Positions 24,720-37,034 are shown, counted from the stretch's first letter. The stretch is DNA of 64,000 bases from Euryodendron excelsum (GCA_033060915.1 CM065383.1:14420001-14484000); one strand, 5' to 3'. Notes: generated from the sequence alone by a model not told the origin. A program made the numbers and translations.

Positions 24720-25247
24720 TGTTGTGAGGTCATGGCTCAACTCATCTCATGGTGGATGAGCCGCCTCAAATGCTTATAAATAGTAGTGGCCGATGGCTTT
24801 ATGAATAACCAAGAAAAAGAGAAACAAAGAGAAAGAAGGAGAGAGAGAAAGACAGAAAAGAGAGAGAAGAAAGAGAGAAAAGAGAGAGAGAGAGAAAAGG
24901 GAGAGAGAGAAGAGAGAGAAAGAAAAGATGAGAAAGAAGAAGAGAAAAAGAAAAGGAAAGAAAAGGCAAAGAGTGTAGGTAAATTATTTGCATTTCTATT
25001 GTCTTTATATTTTGTCTTATAAAAGCAATACATACTTGAATGATCAAGAAGATCTATCCCTTTAATTTCAGAAGAACTATTTAATTATTATATTTTGCCT
25101 CATGAAAGGAATACATACTTGGGTGATCAAGAAGATTTATTCTCGTAGTTCCAAAAAAACTATTTAATTATTATTTGACAGTTCCAGATGAACTTATTTT
25201 ATTATATACTGTGTTTTGCTTACTTTAAATTCATTTAGTTTATAACA
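24720..25247 (+). repeat. 3' LTR of the copia element
   Basis: About 528 bp from TGTTGTGAGG to TTTATAACA. It has a TATA-like CTTATAAATAG at about 24772 and a long purine (GA) tract at 24825-24965. That tract produces spurious Lys/Glu-Arg ORFs. The right boundary is set by comparison with the 5' copy and by the TG..CA rule. Confidence 0.75.
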
Positions 25248-26201
25248 TTACCATTATTGTTGGCAAAAAGAAATTATAAATATTTTTAATCTTACAATAA
25301 GGACAGGATAAGTGCGTAGACCACATCACAAAACAAGTGCAAATCAAAGCGTGTGTTAATAGTCTTCAAAAATTCACACGTTTTTTTTTTCTTTTTGGTA
25401 TTAAAAATATTCACAAGGGTGATAACTCGAACCCAAAGTAAGAAAAACAGCGAAGATTGAGGATGAATTTTACCAGAGCTGATTCTATTGTGAAACAGGT
25501 TCCTATTTGTTTGTGGATCGGCTGACTTGTACTATTGGTTTTGAACCAAATAAGCCTCATTCTACGTCTAACAAGTGAAAAAAAAATTGGGAATGAAAGA
25601 AAATATGCATAAAACTCCACAAGGGGCAATGTTATTAACACGCTTTTTCATTTAATTCCATCGAGAAAAATATTAAGAAAGTTGTACGAATCAAGCACCA
25701 AGGGCCTTCAACTACTCTTAACCCATGAAAAAGTAGCATTCAAAGGACAATAAAGAAGCAAAACCACAACGGCCTTGCATACTGGTTTCAGCTAGTTATT
25801 GTCAGATTCTTCCTTCATACTGTTTCGGACCATTTTCAATTTCCCCGAACAGATTTAAACCACTGGGAAAGTAAGAAGAGCGACGATCAATGCAGTGGAC
25901 ATTTCAGAGTAAGGGAAATAAATCTAAATCTATTTCAGTTGTAGCATTACAAGTAACTCCAGCCTGTCTAGGATCCCTGCTCACAACTTAGTGAGTCCAT
26001 CAAATTTTGAATGCTTGAATCCCAGTCGCAAGTGTTACCAACTATGGAGGAAGCAATTTCTTGAAATACTCAGATGTTATAGATAATTAGCTGCATGAGG
26101 AATGCTGAACAAATAACCCTGATGGGCTTCAATGCAGTGGCCCTAGCAGTTGAGGAGACCAGAACAAGGGTTTCAAGCAGATAAATCTCTATTTCTAGGT
26201 T
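25248..26201. other. Noncoding DNA and 3' flank of the TMEM53-like gene
   Basis: No gene seen. A T run followed by GATAACTCGAACCC at about 25380-25440 may be another decayed SINE (minus strand), but it is too short to call. The part near 26201 should be the 3' UTR of the leftward hydrolase gene. Confidence 0.4.
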
Positions 26202-29200
26202 TTACATTTTGTTCGCCATGGCTAAACACTCTTTCAAGAAATTCTGGAGCTGTGATGAGTACGTGTTAGGGAAAGTCCGGTAATGGTCTACGTGAGCGGA
26301 CGAGCCGAAGTTAAAGGAGCACACTTCTCTTCCCATACTCCTCTGCTCCTCAATAAACAACTCTACTGACTGAGATGGAATGACTTTATCTGCTGTACTA
26401 TACAGATAAAGCTGAGGACAAGGAGGCTGGTTCTTGGAGAGGGTAGAGATAATCTTTGTCAACCTCCTGTCAAGGAAACAAGGAACTTTTGTTATGCTTG
26501 CTAGACTTCACTTCTTGTGATCAATTTCTGAATTAGCAAACTAGTCATCATCGGGGGATCAAGAATTTGGTCATCTCAAAAATCAAAAACAGAAGTATAG
26601 TCCGCTCATAAACAGAAATACTCACTGATTTACATCAGGCAAGTTAAGAAGAAAGGAGAAGAGCTTCTCAAATACTACCAAAAGTATGGTTTCAATTAAC
26701 AAAGGCTCCTTTTGTTGTGCCTTGGAGAGACTCACTTCATTTTCTATTCCTTCTCCAGCCTCAATAGAAGGATATGCTGATGAGCTGCGCTTTTTCAACA
26801 GGGCAGCAGTAAATCCAGCTGCCCAGACCTGCAAAGGGTGAAGGTGGATTTATGAACTAATAAACCTACCTAAGCTATCAGCGAAAAACGAAAAGCCAAC
26901 AACATCCAGCATGTTTTATTCTCAAGATTCAACAAAGAGAGCAATAAACTGAAAGTCCAAAATAGAATAAATAAACCAAAGTAAAATCAAATCATGCTTG
27001 AAACCTGGGACTGTCAAATTGTCAATATAAAAGTTTGTGGGTTTTGGCCAGATGGAATTTTCCTATCCTCTGGGACCCGGTAGATACCATCAAAGAGGCA
27101 TGATTGTGAAGTACCTAGCATGAGAACAATTTTACCACTAGGCATGATCTCAGCAGTTATCAATTGGATCAGCTCAAATCACTTCGGAGTCTTTGGAATA
27201 ATGTTTGTTAGTATGAATTGTAGCTCTATTTTCCAACTGCTTCAGATCACTACATCCCATTTTCTTTCCCTTTTTCTCTTTTTCCTCTTCCCTATTGTTT
27301 TTTGGGCTACCACCACATGGCACTAGAAATAAATGGAAATTTTCTAAGAGAGATGCGAAAAAATAAGCCAAACTTATACGAATACAATGCTGGTGGTACA
27401 AAAACTCGACATGTTGGTTATGCGCGTTAGCAAAGATTCGGATGTTACATGAAACATTAAAAATAGAAACGAATGCTTCTACATGCAAATACAAAGGTCA
27501 AACAAAGGAAGAACAAACTAAGATGGGAGGAGCGTCTAGATGTAATAGTTCACCATACATGCAAGAATGTGCTTGTGAATATTTAACTTGGCTAAAGAAA
27601 ATGTGGCTGACATAGCAATATTTGCTTAAACTACTCAAATATTTGATTAAAGGTATTGTTAATAATGGACATAGAAATATTTGCTTCAACTACCCAAATA
27701 TTTGATTAAAGGCATTATTAATAATGGTGATGGACACCTACGTATCTTAAAGGTTATAAACAAAAAATAAACATGGGTGGAGATCTAGCTCAATTTACTG
27801 TATCAGTTGATCAACACAGGTAAGCAAGCATGTAACTGCAGTGGAATTGTCAAAAAGGCCACGAAAGTATTGACTGTGATTTTTTTTTTTCTTTTTTTTT
27901 GAGGGGGGAGTGGGGGAGCAAAATGTTGTGTAAATTGATACACAAAGGTAAGAAAGAAACCCATAATTCCTCTTAGCAAAATATCGCACGGCATCCATTA
28001 TGACGGTTCTGCTTCAAATGGAAATGACATTGAACTCAAAGCTCAGCAACAATTGTATGGTCCATACCTCCAAACCAGAAAGGAAAAGAGATTCCTAGGA
28101 AACAAAGATATGACCCTGTTCTTTCTTGGAAAGATAGGACGAGAGGGAAAAATGCATTAAGTTAGAAGAAAAAGAACCAAATCAAAGATCGGAAACTACT
28201 ATGGGGCCATTGATCTGGAGATAACCAATCAAATACTTACCTGAATGAAACAATGTGAAGAATTCACTGGTGCAAGATAAACAAGGTGAAAATGCATTTT
28301 ACTACCCTAACTAAAGCAAGGACTTTGTCTCAAATTTCTGAATACATCAAATTTTAAAAGTTATCACAAATTTTTAACTTCCAAAATCAAATAATAAACA
28401 AAATTCATATTTTGTAATAGTAAAACACAATTTGGAAACCTTAGGATTTATATCTGGGTCCCCTCCTGAATCAACGACACATCCTTTGATCTTCATCAGC
28501 AAGTCCTGTCTACCTTGCAAATTCTCAAGAATGGCTCCATAGCTGCATAAACACCAAAAAAAAAAAGACATTGCAACTAACAAAATAATATTGCACCCTC
28601 GAAGTTCAAAATTCTACCATATATGTTGGAAACACTGTGGTTGCAAACTGAATAAGATCTTAAGCATACAAAGATATCTTCAAAGATATCTTTGAAGATA
28701 TCTCTAGAGTACTGCCTAAAGCATGATTGATCTTCAAAGATATCTCTACAAATCGTCAACATGTTATCTTAAATTCTAGTCATTTTATTCTACACCAGGG
28801 GGGAAAAAAAGAATGGAAAAAGAGAAATGGCTTTGACCTATCAACATGATCATGCCAAATACATGAGTAATTTCAATAGACCGAATCGAGATATATATAT
28901 ATATATATATATAAGATCATACAACGAGCTGATCAACTTACGCAAGCCAGCCAGTATTGCTGAAGGTGTGGAAGAGCAAGAGCCGTTCGCGCCCATCCTT
29001 TTGGGTCATCGCCAACCACGAACCAAGCTCTCGTGCCAATGAAGAGATCCGCTCCTGCAATTTCCTCCCCAAATCGAACGAAAGAACGTCCGTCACCGAA
29101 GCAACGAACGTCACAGCATGAATGCCTCTCGAATTGTACAGTTCCACGTACCTCTTCAAGTGTTTCGGCTTTGCTCCCAGCCAACCCAGCAACACCACCG

Positions 29201-29636
29201 TCACTACAGGCCCCTTATCCCCCACAATCGCTATATCTCCACCACTACCGCCCTCCAAAGCGAAATTCCACTCGAAGCACTTGTCCTCCGAATCGGAAAC
29301 AAACGGGTCGAAATGGATGCCGGAGAGTAAAGAATCAGAGGTCTGTGATGCGGAGAGGGACTGGAAGAACCCTAGAGGACTCGGATTTGGAGGAGAGACC
29401 GATGAGTGCGGGAATGAGGAGTGAAAGCGAGTGGAAAAATAGGGGCTTGTCGCGATAGCGGTGAGATGATTGTACGGCGAGAGTGGCGACCGAGGTAGTG
29501 AAATTTGACAACATCGTTGAGAGTTCGGGAAGCTGCTATAGTATCTGAGACTGCGATGGTGTCCCTTGAGAAGGACGGAGCTCGACAAATGGCGATTCAG
29601 TCCAGACGAGTTGAAGATTTTGACTGAAGCTTCCAT
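26202..29636 (-). CDS. TMEM53/DUF829-type alpha/beta hydrolase
   Basis: Member of the TMEM53/NET4 (DUF829) alpha/beta hydrolase family; substrate unknown. Four exons on the minus strand: 28942-29636, 28440-28542, 26626-26828, 26202-26466. They join in frame (phases 2, 0, 2) to 421 residues. Residues 1-100 are rich in Ser, Arg and Pro and look like an organellar targeting region. The hydrolase part starts at [20 protein letters not shown]. The nucleophile region is HTFSNTG (223-229, probable Ser226), the acid is probably Asp360 in YSTADKVIP, and the His is in SSAHVDHYR (His392 or His395). Intron 2 (26829-28439) is 1.6 kb and intron 1 holds a 32-bp perfect palindrome. No frame defects. Antisense ORFs over exon 1 are shadows. 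Confidence 0.9.
27617..27734. repeat. 59-bp tandem duplication inside an intron
   Basis: Two copies start at 27617 and 27676, each AATATTTGCTT then CAAATATTTGATTAAAGG, with a few differences. They lie in intron 2 of the TMEM53-like gene. Confidence 0.85.
28672..28703. repeat. 32-bp perfect palindrome in an intron
   Basis: The sequence reads AGATATCTTCAAAGAT and then its exact reverse complement, so both strands read the same from 28672 to 28703. A further partial copy (CTTCAAAGATATCTCTA) sits at 28732-28748. It lies in intron 1 of the TMEM53-like gene and could form a cruciform or RNA hairpin. Confidence 0.95.
28891..28912. repeat. (AT)n microsatellite
   Basis: Uninterrupted AT run just inside intron 1 of the TMEM53-like gene. 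Similar AT runs occur at 17590-17614, 29823-29847, 30915-30933, 40195-40211 and 62090-62115. Confidence 0.9.
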
Positions 29637-30545
29637 GGATTGAGAATTCGAAAGCGGTCAGAAACCGAGTTGTAGGTAACGGCCGAGAATCGCCACTCAA
29701 TCACTGTCACTGCTATTCATGTCGATTCATGGCAGGCCATCTTTGGGAACACCGAAATCTATAAGAATTAACAATAACAGGCCGATTGACAAGTGAATCA
29801 AGTGATTATATACAGTATAAGAATATATATATATATATATATATATCACACACTCAGGGGAGAGATGGCTTTATCTCCGCTGATAGCTTTTCCGGGTTGG
29901 CATGTTAGGGAACGCAGCGGGAGGGAAAGGAAGAAGCAAGATGAATAGGGCGCCGGTGAATCTCTGATTAAGGGGCAGAGGCGACCCTAGGCTTTTCCGG
30001 GTTGGGCTGTTGCATTAAGGAAGCATCATAGTACTTTAGTACTATAGCAATAAATAAAGTTGGTTGTCAAATGGACCGTTACACCTATCAATGGTAAATG
30101 TTATAACGGGTCGGAGGATTGAGAATTTCAAACAATAATAACATCGGGAGTAGCTCAGTGGGTAACTGGGCATAGGGCCGATTTGTAAATCGTTCTCAAG
30201 ATTTATCTTTTATAAATTTTTTAATTTTAACATAAACGAGTAGATCAAAAAAAATTTAATCGAGGTACGTTTAAGCAATATCAAATACCCAAACTGCATA
30301 ACCAAAAAAAACAAAGAATTTAAAACAACATTTATTTTTCTGGTCCGAAATACATATGTCCCACACGTATGGTAGGTTGACATTTCAAAAAAAGTGTGAA
30401 GTTTATTTTATTAGACGTTTGTTTCTCACAGACCCGCATACGTGCCCTTAGATGTGTGGGATAGCTTTTTTAAATTTCATATTTTTGCTAGTAAGATGTA
30501 ATGAATTTTTTGTTTCACTTTTTTTTTTTTTTTGCTTCCTGTTAT
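29637..30545. other. Promoter side of the TMEM53-like gene, then repeat flank
   Basis: The first about 100 bases are moderately GC-rich and should contain the leader and promoter of the leftward gene. A 15-bp direct repeat GCTTTTCCGGGTTGG occurs at 29886 and 29991. No gene seen. A tRNA-like A-box word at about 30147 has no matching B box. Confidence 0.4.
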
Positions 30546-32312
30546 TGTTATATCCCGAACTACTATTATCTAATTTAATATGATTTAATGTGAATTTTTT
30601 AAATTCTATATTACTTTAATGTGTCATTTGGTTAAAATGATTAATGGTAATGCATGTTGTAAAATATACTTTATATGTGACACACATAAGATTAATTCTC
30701 GTGGTGGTCTCCTAATTATTCACACCTACACTCACGGGTGCACACACACACTCACGTGAAGAAGAAAAATAAAGAAGGAGAGAAGACGAGCAAGTGAAGA
30801 GAGGGAGAAGATGAGGAAGAAGGTTGGAAGAGCTCCATCCAAGCTAAAAGAAGCCATTGTTGAAACTTGAAAAAACTTTAAAAAAATGTATGAACACTAA
30901 CCTTTTGTACATGTATATATATATATATATATGTTGTTGTGTTTGGAGACTCTTTTGAGTCCCATTCGATTTGGTTTTGAAGGCTTATAAACATATGTTG
31001 ATGGATTGGGAGTTGGGGTTGAAAATTCTCAAATTTGTACATGTTTGGTTTGATATTTCAAACCCTAGATCCCTTTGATTGGCTTGTTTATCTTGCTCCA
31101 TTTTCAGTTATTATTGTCTTTTTGGGTCAATCTTTAAACCCTATAAGCATTTGGAAAGTTTGGGAGAGATTTGGATGAGTTTGGGTGAGAAAAACTCATT
31201 TTTATTTAAGCTAGAGCTAGCTGCCGTGCTAGAGTGCGATGCAGCGCACCTGAGGGTGCTGGTGTCTAGTTAGGACCTCGCTCTAGTGGGGTCAAGACCG
31301 CCTGAGATTGGGGTAATCTGGTCAGGACCCCGCTCTAGCGTGCCCAAGCGCGCCTGAGGGCGCGGTCCCAAGTCATTACTTTAACACTCTTTAGTAAATT
31401 GAGCATAATTTGCTCTAGAAAACTCGAATTAAAGCACTATTTAAAGCGTTGGAAAGCAGACTCATAGAACTTTCTACACATATAAAGTTTGTACTCTAAT
31501 TCCTTATAGATTGTAAGATGTTGAGGTTTAAAATTGACCTAAATATTCTATTAGCAATATTATCTTCCAGAATTTTAATCTCTGTTCCATTGGACATAAC
31601 TTTTTTATTCGGAATGTGTTTTCGACTTATGACCTATCAAATTAAAGGTCTTTAAGCTTATTTTTAAATAAAATTGACGTAGAATGTAGTCTCATTATCT
31701 TAATATGAATGAGACGCAATGAATGAATCGGTATTCAGGGATTCATGTTTCAAACCTCAACTTCTATGTTTTTGCATTTCATCAAGGTCATGTGTTTGAC
31801 TCTTCTATGTACTCTGTGTGTAGGAACGCTCTTGTTTAGACCTATTCTCGATAATTAAGATGAGTAACGATATGCTATGAGTAAAATTCTATTACTTTTC
31901 AAATATTTTAAGTTTAACTCCATATCATGCAATGTTTTTCCATATGATTTCAATGCATTAATGTTTATGCTCAATTATAAATGTCATACTTTTAAATGCA
32001 TGCAAGTTATACTTACGTTATGAATCAAAATCCATGGACTAGAATATTCACATGAAAGGCATGGAAGATTTTCAATGAACGGTGCTAACTCGAAATCTTT
32101 CGTGGCAAGACCCTAAACTAGCAACGATGGACCTACGGTAGGGGACGTGAAATAATTTATCGCCATGTTGGGAAACGCCCCTTGGCTTAAAAAGCCTATC
32201 TGTGACATTTACGGTTGCTAATGAACTGAGTGTAACTCTAAATGATTGAGCCTAGTTCTTATGATTGAGCCCTGAGCGTAACTCTTAATGACTGATTATA
32301 ACTTTCATGATT

Positions 32313-32584
32313 CGCCTAAAGAGTATTATGCATGACCCTTGTAGTTACTATGACACCCAATACCAGAAAAAGCTCTTAAGTGGGGTGAAATAAGGAATAT
32401 GTTGGCCTAAAGAGACTTATGCGTGATCCTTGTAGTTACTATGATGTCCAATACCAGATGAACCTCTTAAGTGGGGTGAAGTGAGGGATATGTTCACCTA
32501 AAAGAGCCTTATATGTGACCTTTGTGGTTATTATGACGCCCAATACCAGAAAAACCTTTTAAGTGAGATGAAATGAGAGATATG
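32313..32584. repeat. 91-bp tandem repeats, interrupted by an LTR
   Basis: Units begin at 32313, 32404 and 32495 with CGCC/GGCC/CACCTAAA, exactly 91 bp apart. Each contains CAATACCAGA and a following AAG TGGGGTGAA or variant, ending GGATATGTT or similar. The third unit is cut by the nested LTR, and degraded unit starts (GGCCTAAAAA) resume at 33204. Confidence 0.9.
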
Positions 32585-33196
32585 TGTTGGAAGTGAGAGA
32601 CTAAAAGTTTCAAAACTTCCTATATCCTACATTGAAGTCTGACTGTTACACTTTTAATATAATCCATCTGTTACAGGTTTTTAAATGATATTAATTCTTG
32701 ACTGTTACATATTTTGAATGTCATAATACTTGTCGTTCAAAGGCCAATTTATATGACTATTACAGTGGCTTAATGAGCCATCATCAGACCAGTTGCACAT
32801 AGAGGCCTATATAAAGGCTTATGACTGACTTTAGTGGATATACTATCATTCACAGCAAATCAGATATACAAAATTCTATTCTTCCATTTTCTACATATAC
32901 TTTCATTACGTTTTCTGGGCAACCGCGGCTGGGACTGTTCTAATTCTCCCGGCAGACGTGACTTCCGAGGAGAGAGGCTGTGAGCAATCGGGTTGAATCT
33001 TGGAGCAGCTGCTGTCCGCTATCACCTTCACGTAGGGAGGCACAGTTGCTTTAGGACAGTGATACCACGCCTCACGATTCTCACAGGCCAGATTTTTCCT
33101 TTCTCTATATTCTGTTTAAAATTTCTAGCATGTTTGAATACATATATTTGTTCTTCTTTATATTCTGATATATAAATCTGTAGTATATTACTAACA
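32585..33196 (+). mobile_element. 612-bp solo LTR, copia-type, with perfect 5-bp duplication
   Basis: Starts TGTTGGAAGTGAGAG and ends TTACTAACA. It is flanked on both sides by ATATG (32580-32584 and 33197-33201). The neighbouring 91-bp repeat units have an uninterrupted GATATGTT at the same place, which shows the empty site directly. It has a TATA box, CTATATAAAGG, at about 32808. No internal coding part is present, so recombination between two LTRs has removed it. Confidence 0.9.
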
Positions 33197-34350
33197 ATAT
33201 GTTGGCCTAAAAAACCTTATGTGTGACCTTTACGGTTACTATATTGGCCTAAAAAGTCTATATTAACCTAAAAAGTCCCATGTGTGACTTTAAGGTTACT
33301 AATGCGAAGTCTAACTCTGATATAGAGATATAACACATTTATGTTCTAGAATGAGAAATATGATTTGTTTATATGTTTTACGACAAGTTATGTATGTTTT
33401 CACAATTATTAATGTCACAGTGTGTCTCTTCTTTTTAAGATATTATGATATGTCTTATGGTATCATGCCATGGTATGCTTATGATAAGCTACGTTATGCC
33501 TTACAAAATCATGTTACGTTTTACGTCTCACCACTATGATACTATGTTCGAAATGTTATAATATTTCATTATGAAAGCTTATGACATAATGTTATTTTCA
33601 AATCTACAGTTTATACATTTGAGAATAACGATATTTGATGTGTCTAATACTGTACGACAAGTTAAGATGTACGCTTTCAAGTTATGATATGTTATGCTAA
33701 TGACAAGCTATGTCATACTTTACTAGTTCATGCTATGACGTGTCTGCCTCTCTTTTTTAACATTACATTTTAGAAATGATATAATGTTTTAATGTGAAAG
33801 CCTATGTCACATGCGTTTTCAAGCTCATATTAATGCATCTCTAAGTTTATGCGATATATGCATAAATGTATCTCTATTGTCATGTACATTAAATATAAAT
33901 GTTAATCCATGGTATTTTATACTCATGCATCATTGTTATTTACTAAGCATTAACTTACGTTTTCTAAAAATGTATTCGGGTAACCAAACTGAGAGGCCTT
34001 AGAAGAGGTCCATTATGAGAATATTTGAACTACAGCTCACGGGTCTTATGATTTGTAATGCATATAGGGACTGGACCCTAATGTTTTGTAATATTATAAT
34101 GTTATAACTGTGGTGGCCTTCGATAAGCCTATCTTATGGTATGTTTATGTTTTGGGGATTATACACAGCTATGTTATGTATGACACATGTTTTGTTTTAC
34201 GTTTATAAATTTTTATTTTTGCTATTATGTATCTTTTAAAAGATAAATACACAGGTGTTCAACCAATTTATGTAATGCGGCCTGAGGTAGCTAATCTGCT
34301 GGCCGATCATATACTCTAAATTTGCATAGGTAGAATTTCAGGGCTTGACA

Positions 34351-35039
34351 ATTATGTTTTTTGAATTCATGAAATTAAAATTTTTCAAGCAATTTGAGTT
34401 GACATAAGAGGGATTTGGATCCCTCGATTTAAATACCTAAAATTAAGTAAATATAAAATATTAAAGATAAATAGTTGAACTAGACTGAGATGTTACATGG
34501 ACAATGAAATCTAAATGAGTTAATTTTTTGCGGATGATTATTTTGTATGTAATTTGCTTTTAGAAAAATTAATATATTATACACTATATTTTAGAGTGCA
34601 CCAACCCAATACTGCATCATTAGTTGTTCAATAAAACAAAAATAATAAAAAATTATAAATAATAGAGAAATAAAAAGGAAATTGGAAGAAATTACAAAAT
34701 GTTGTACACTTTAGTAACCATTCGGCATTCATCAATTTTTTATTTTATTATTGGACTTGTTTTGAGAAAAAAAGAAAAAGAGAAAAAAAAAAAAAAAAAG
34801 AAAAGGAGGCGAATTTTTGTAAAGAATAATTTTCCCGGGAAACAAACATCACTTGGCTCGAAAGCCGCCACCAGTCCAAAACGCACACTAACCACACACA
34901 GACGTTAAGTAGATTCAAGTGTCGACGCTAAAAATCTCCAGTTCATCATCAAATTGTCGTTATAATTTTCTGTTCTCACTTCTCGGTCCCCTCGATTCTC
35001 GAACGCATTCTAGGGTTTGCGGAGGGTTTTTCTGGTCCG
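34351..35039. other. Promoter side of the CLD1 gene
   Basis: No gene seen. An A-rich run at about 34768-34803 produces a Lys/Arg ORF of no significance. The leader of the downstream gene probably starts in the more GC-rich stretch after 34840. Confidence 0.4.
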
Positions 35040-35204
35040 ATGTCGCCTTCGTGTGCCACAGTATCGCATACAGCGAGAGCAGAGTTGTTCAACACCATCG
35101 GTAACAGGTTTCTCGCGCCTGTGAAAATTCATCACTATAGTAAGCTGCAAATTCCAAACAATTTTTTTGTTAATATCTGACTGAATAATTTTTACTGTTA
35201 ACGA

Positions 35205-35252
<48 letters not shown>

Positions 35253-36996
35253 ATTCGGAGGAAGCAAATGCGAATTGAATAGGAGGGGCTTTGCATTCAA
35301 AGGAATTGTCGCTGCTGGAACTTCAGTCACGCCCTCTTCTGTGGTGGCTGAACCTTCTCAAGGTTATTTTAACTATTTATCTGACTTATTATGTTTGCGT
35401 GCATATAGATAAATTATATGTATAAACTTTCTTGTATATGCTAGACATAATTTTTTTATGTTAGAGATGGCAGTCAAATTAATTACCAACTTGTTGCACT
35501 TGTTAGATTGGTGGGAAGCATTAATCTTAGAGTTATTCGTTTTTTCCTTGGAGTTACAAATTTCAATTGAAAATCTTCGTCGAAACAAATTGAATGGCAG
35601 CCTGGAAGAAATGTAACTGGGATGATGCTGGCTAGTTTAGCTGGAAAATTCTCTTGTTTCATCCAAGTTGGGAAAGGCTACTCTTTGTTGTGTAGCTTGT
35701 AGTTGCATTTCGGAAATAAAAAATAAAAAATAAAAAATAAAAAATAAAAAATAAAAAGTTACGGAACAAAAAAATGAAACAGCACCAGCATGCCCTCATT
35801 TAAGGGGCTTTTTCTTTTTCTCCAGCTGGAATCTAGGGAAAATTAAATAATGTGGCATCCCTGATTGTTCATTGTTCTGACTAAATAATTACTCGTTCGG
35901 ATTGACGTTGGATAGCTTGATAAACATTGTTGGGACCACATGCTAACAACTTAAGTTTTTGGACAATTGGTGTTTTAGCATGGTATAGAACTCTGGTCCT
36001 AGGGATCTGGGATATAGTCTCATGGTATGCATTTATTCTCATGTTTTGTTTGTGCACCTTGTTTAGTTTCATTTGTGTGTGTTCATCTGGTTACCTTTCC
36101 ACGTATGAAATGGGTCGCACAAGGAGTGTTTGGATGGCTTTATATACATCGTTGAAGCCATTACCTAACAGCTTAACCTTATGGGACAATTGGTAATCTA
36201 ACAACCAAGGTATTACTTATATGTCTAGTTACATAAAAGAATATGGAAGAACAACCCAATGTTATTTTTACTTGGAATCTGATTGATACTTTTGTAGGCA
36301 TTGATGTATAACTCTATGAGATATGATGGGCTTTAGCCTCTTGTAAAATGATAATATTGAACCGAGAATTGAGAGAGAACTGCTGCATTTATCTATCTGA
36401 CTTAAACATTAGGTTCATTGGGTTCTGATTTCATTTGAGTACAAAAGGCTCTCCCGAAATTTCCTCACTAAATTGACACACAGCTTGATTGAATTATGCA
36501 TGTTGATTGTAGAGTATGTACAAGACCTACAAACAGGTAAGGCAGTACATAGTTTGTTTCACCTGATTAAGTTAATCATTCTGTCAATAGAATTGCAAAC
36601 TACCATAATACTTGAACATGCCACAATAGTCCAAAACTTCTCTTTTTCATATTAATTTTGGTAATTTGCCTTTCTGCCTTGCTGAGATTCCACATCTATG
36701 TGTATCAGCGCAGCTCAATATTGGTTTTTATAGTTTTTACTTTCTGATATATTGGTTTTCTGTAAGTTTCTGAAGATGAGTTGCTTACTACAGGGATTCT
36801 GGTTGAATTATTATCTTATAGGTTTGGAGAGATTAGCATTCAGGCCAGATGGCTATGATTTCTGGTTGTGGAGAGGTCACAAAATACATTATGTAGAACA
36901 AGGAGAAGGGTTTCCAATCGTTCTTATCCATGGATTTGGTGCTTCTGCATTTCATTGGAGGTTTACCAAACCACAGCCCCCCCCCCCCCCCCCCCC

Positions 36997-37034
<38 letters not shown>

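Larger units (their letters stand above)
18920..25247 (+). mobile_element. Degenerate Ty1/copia retrotransposon
   Basis: Order: truncated 5' LTR, leader, gag with zinc knuckle, protease, integrase, reverse transcriptase, RNase H, polypurine tract, 3' LTR. Integrase before reverse transcriptase defines copia. Every domain carries stops or frameshifts, and the catalytic YVDD is YVND, so it cannot move by itself. The 5' LTR lacks its U3 start, so no target-site duplication can be tested. Neighbours: the COAD relic to the left and a noncoding gap to the TMEM53-like gene on the right. Confidence 0.93.
30546..34350 (+). mobile_element. Candidate large solo LTR (gypsy-like) with nested insertion
   Basis: Begins TGTTATATCCCGAAC and ends CAGGGCTTGACA, the TG..CA termini and phrases common in large plant Ty3/gypsy (Tekay/Del-type) LTRs. 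Flanks GTTAT (30541-30545) and ATTAT (34351-34355) agree in four of five bases, as an old target duplication would. No gag or pol frame lies inside or next to it, hence a solo LTR. Inside are a GC-rich block with repeated CGCTCTAG words (about 31260-31370), 91-bp tandem repeats (32313 onward) and a nested 612-bp copia-type solo LTR. Without the nested element it is about 3.2 kb. The family name is inference. Confidence 0.5.

Noticed and set aside
24786..25033. Lys/Glu/Arg-rich ORF (+) and Ser/Leu/Phe-rich ORFs (-)
   Set aside because: They translate the purine tract of the copia 3' LTR in different frames and show no coding signal.
28933..29458. Several plus-strand ORFs of 70-141 codons and an alternative minus-strand frame
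   Set aside because: They overlap exon 1 of the TMEM53-like gene, whose frame has family motifs and correct splice phase.
30146..30200. tRNA-like start (GGGAGTAGCTCAGTGG)
   Set aside because: The A-box word is good, but there is no B box (GGTTCGANNCC), no anticodon stem and no acceptor-stem pairing downstream.
34699..34908. Lys/Arg-rich small ORF
   Set aside because: Produced by an A run upstream of CLD1.
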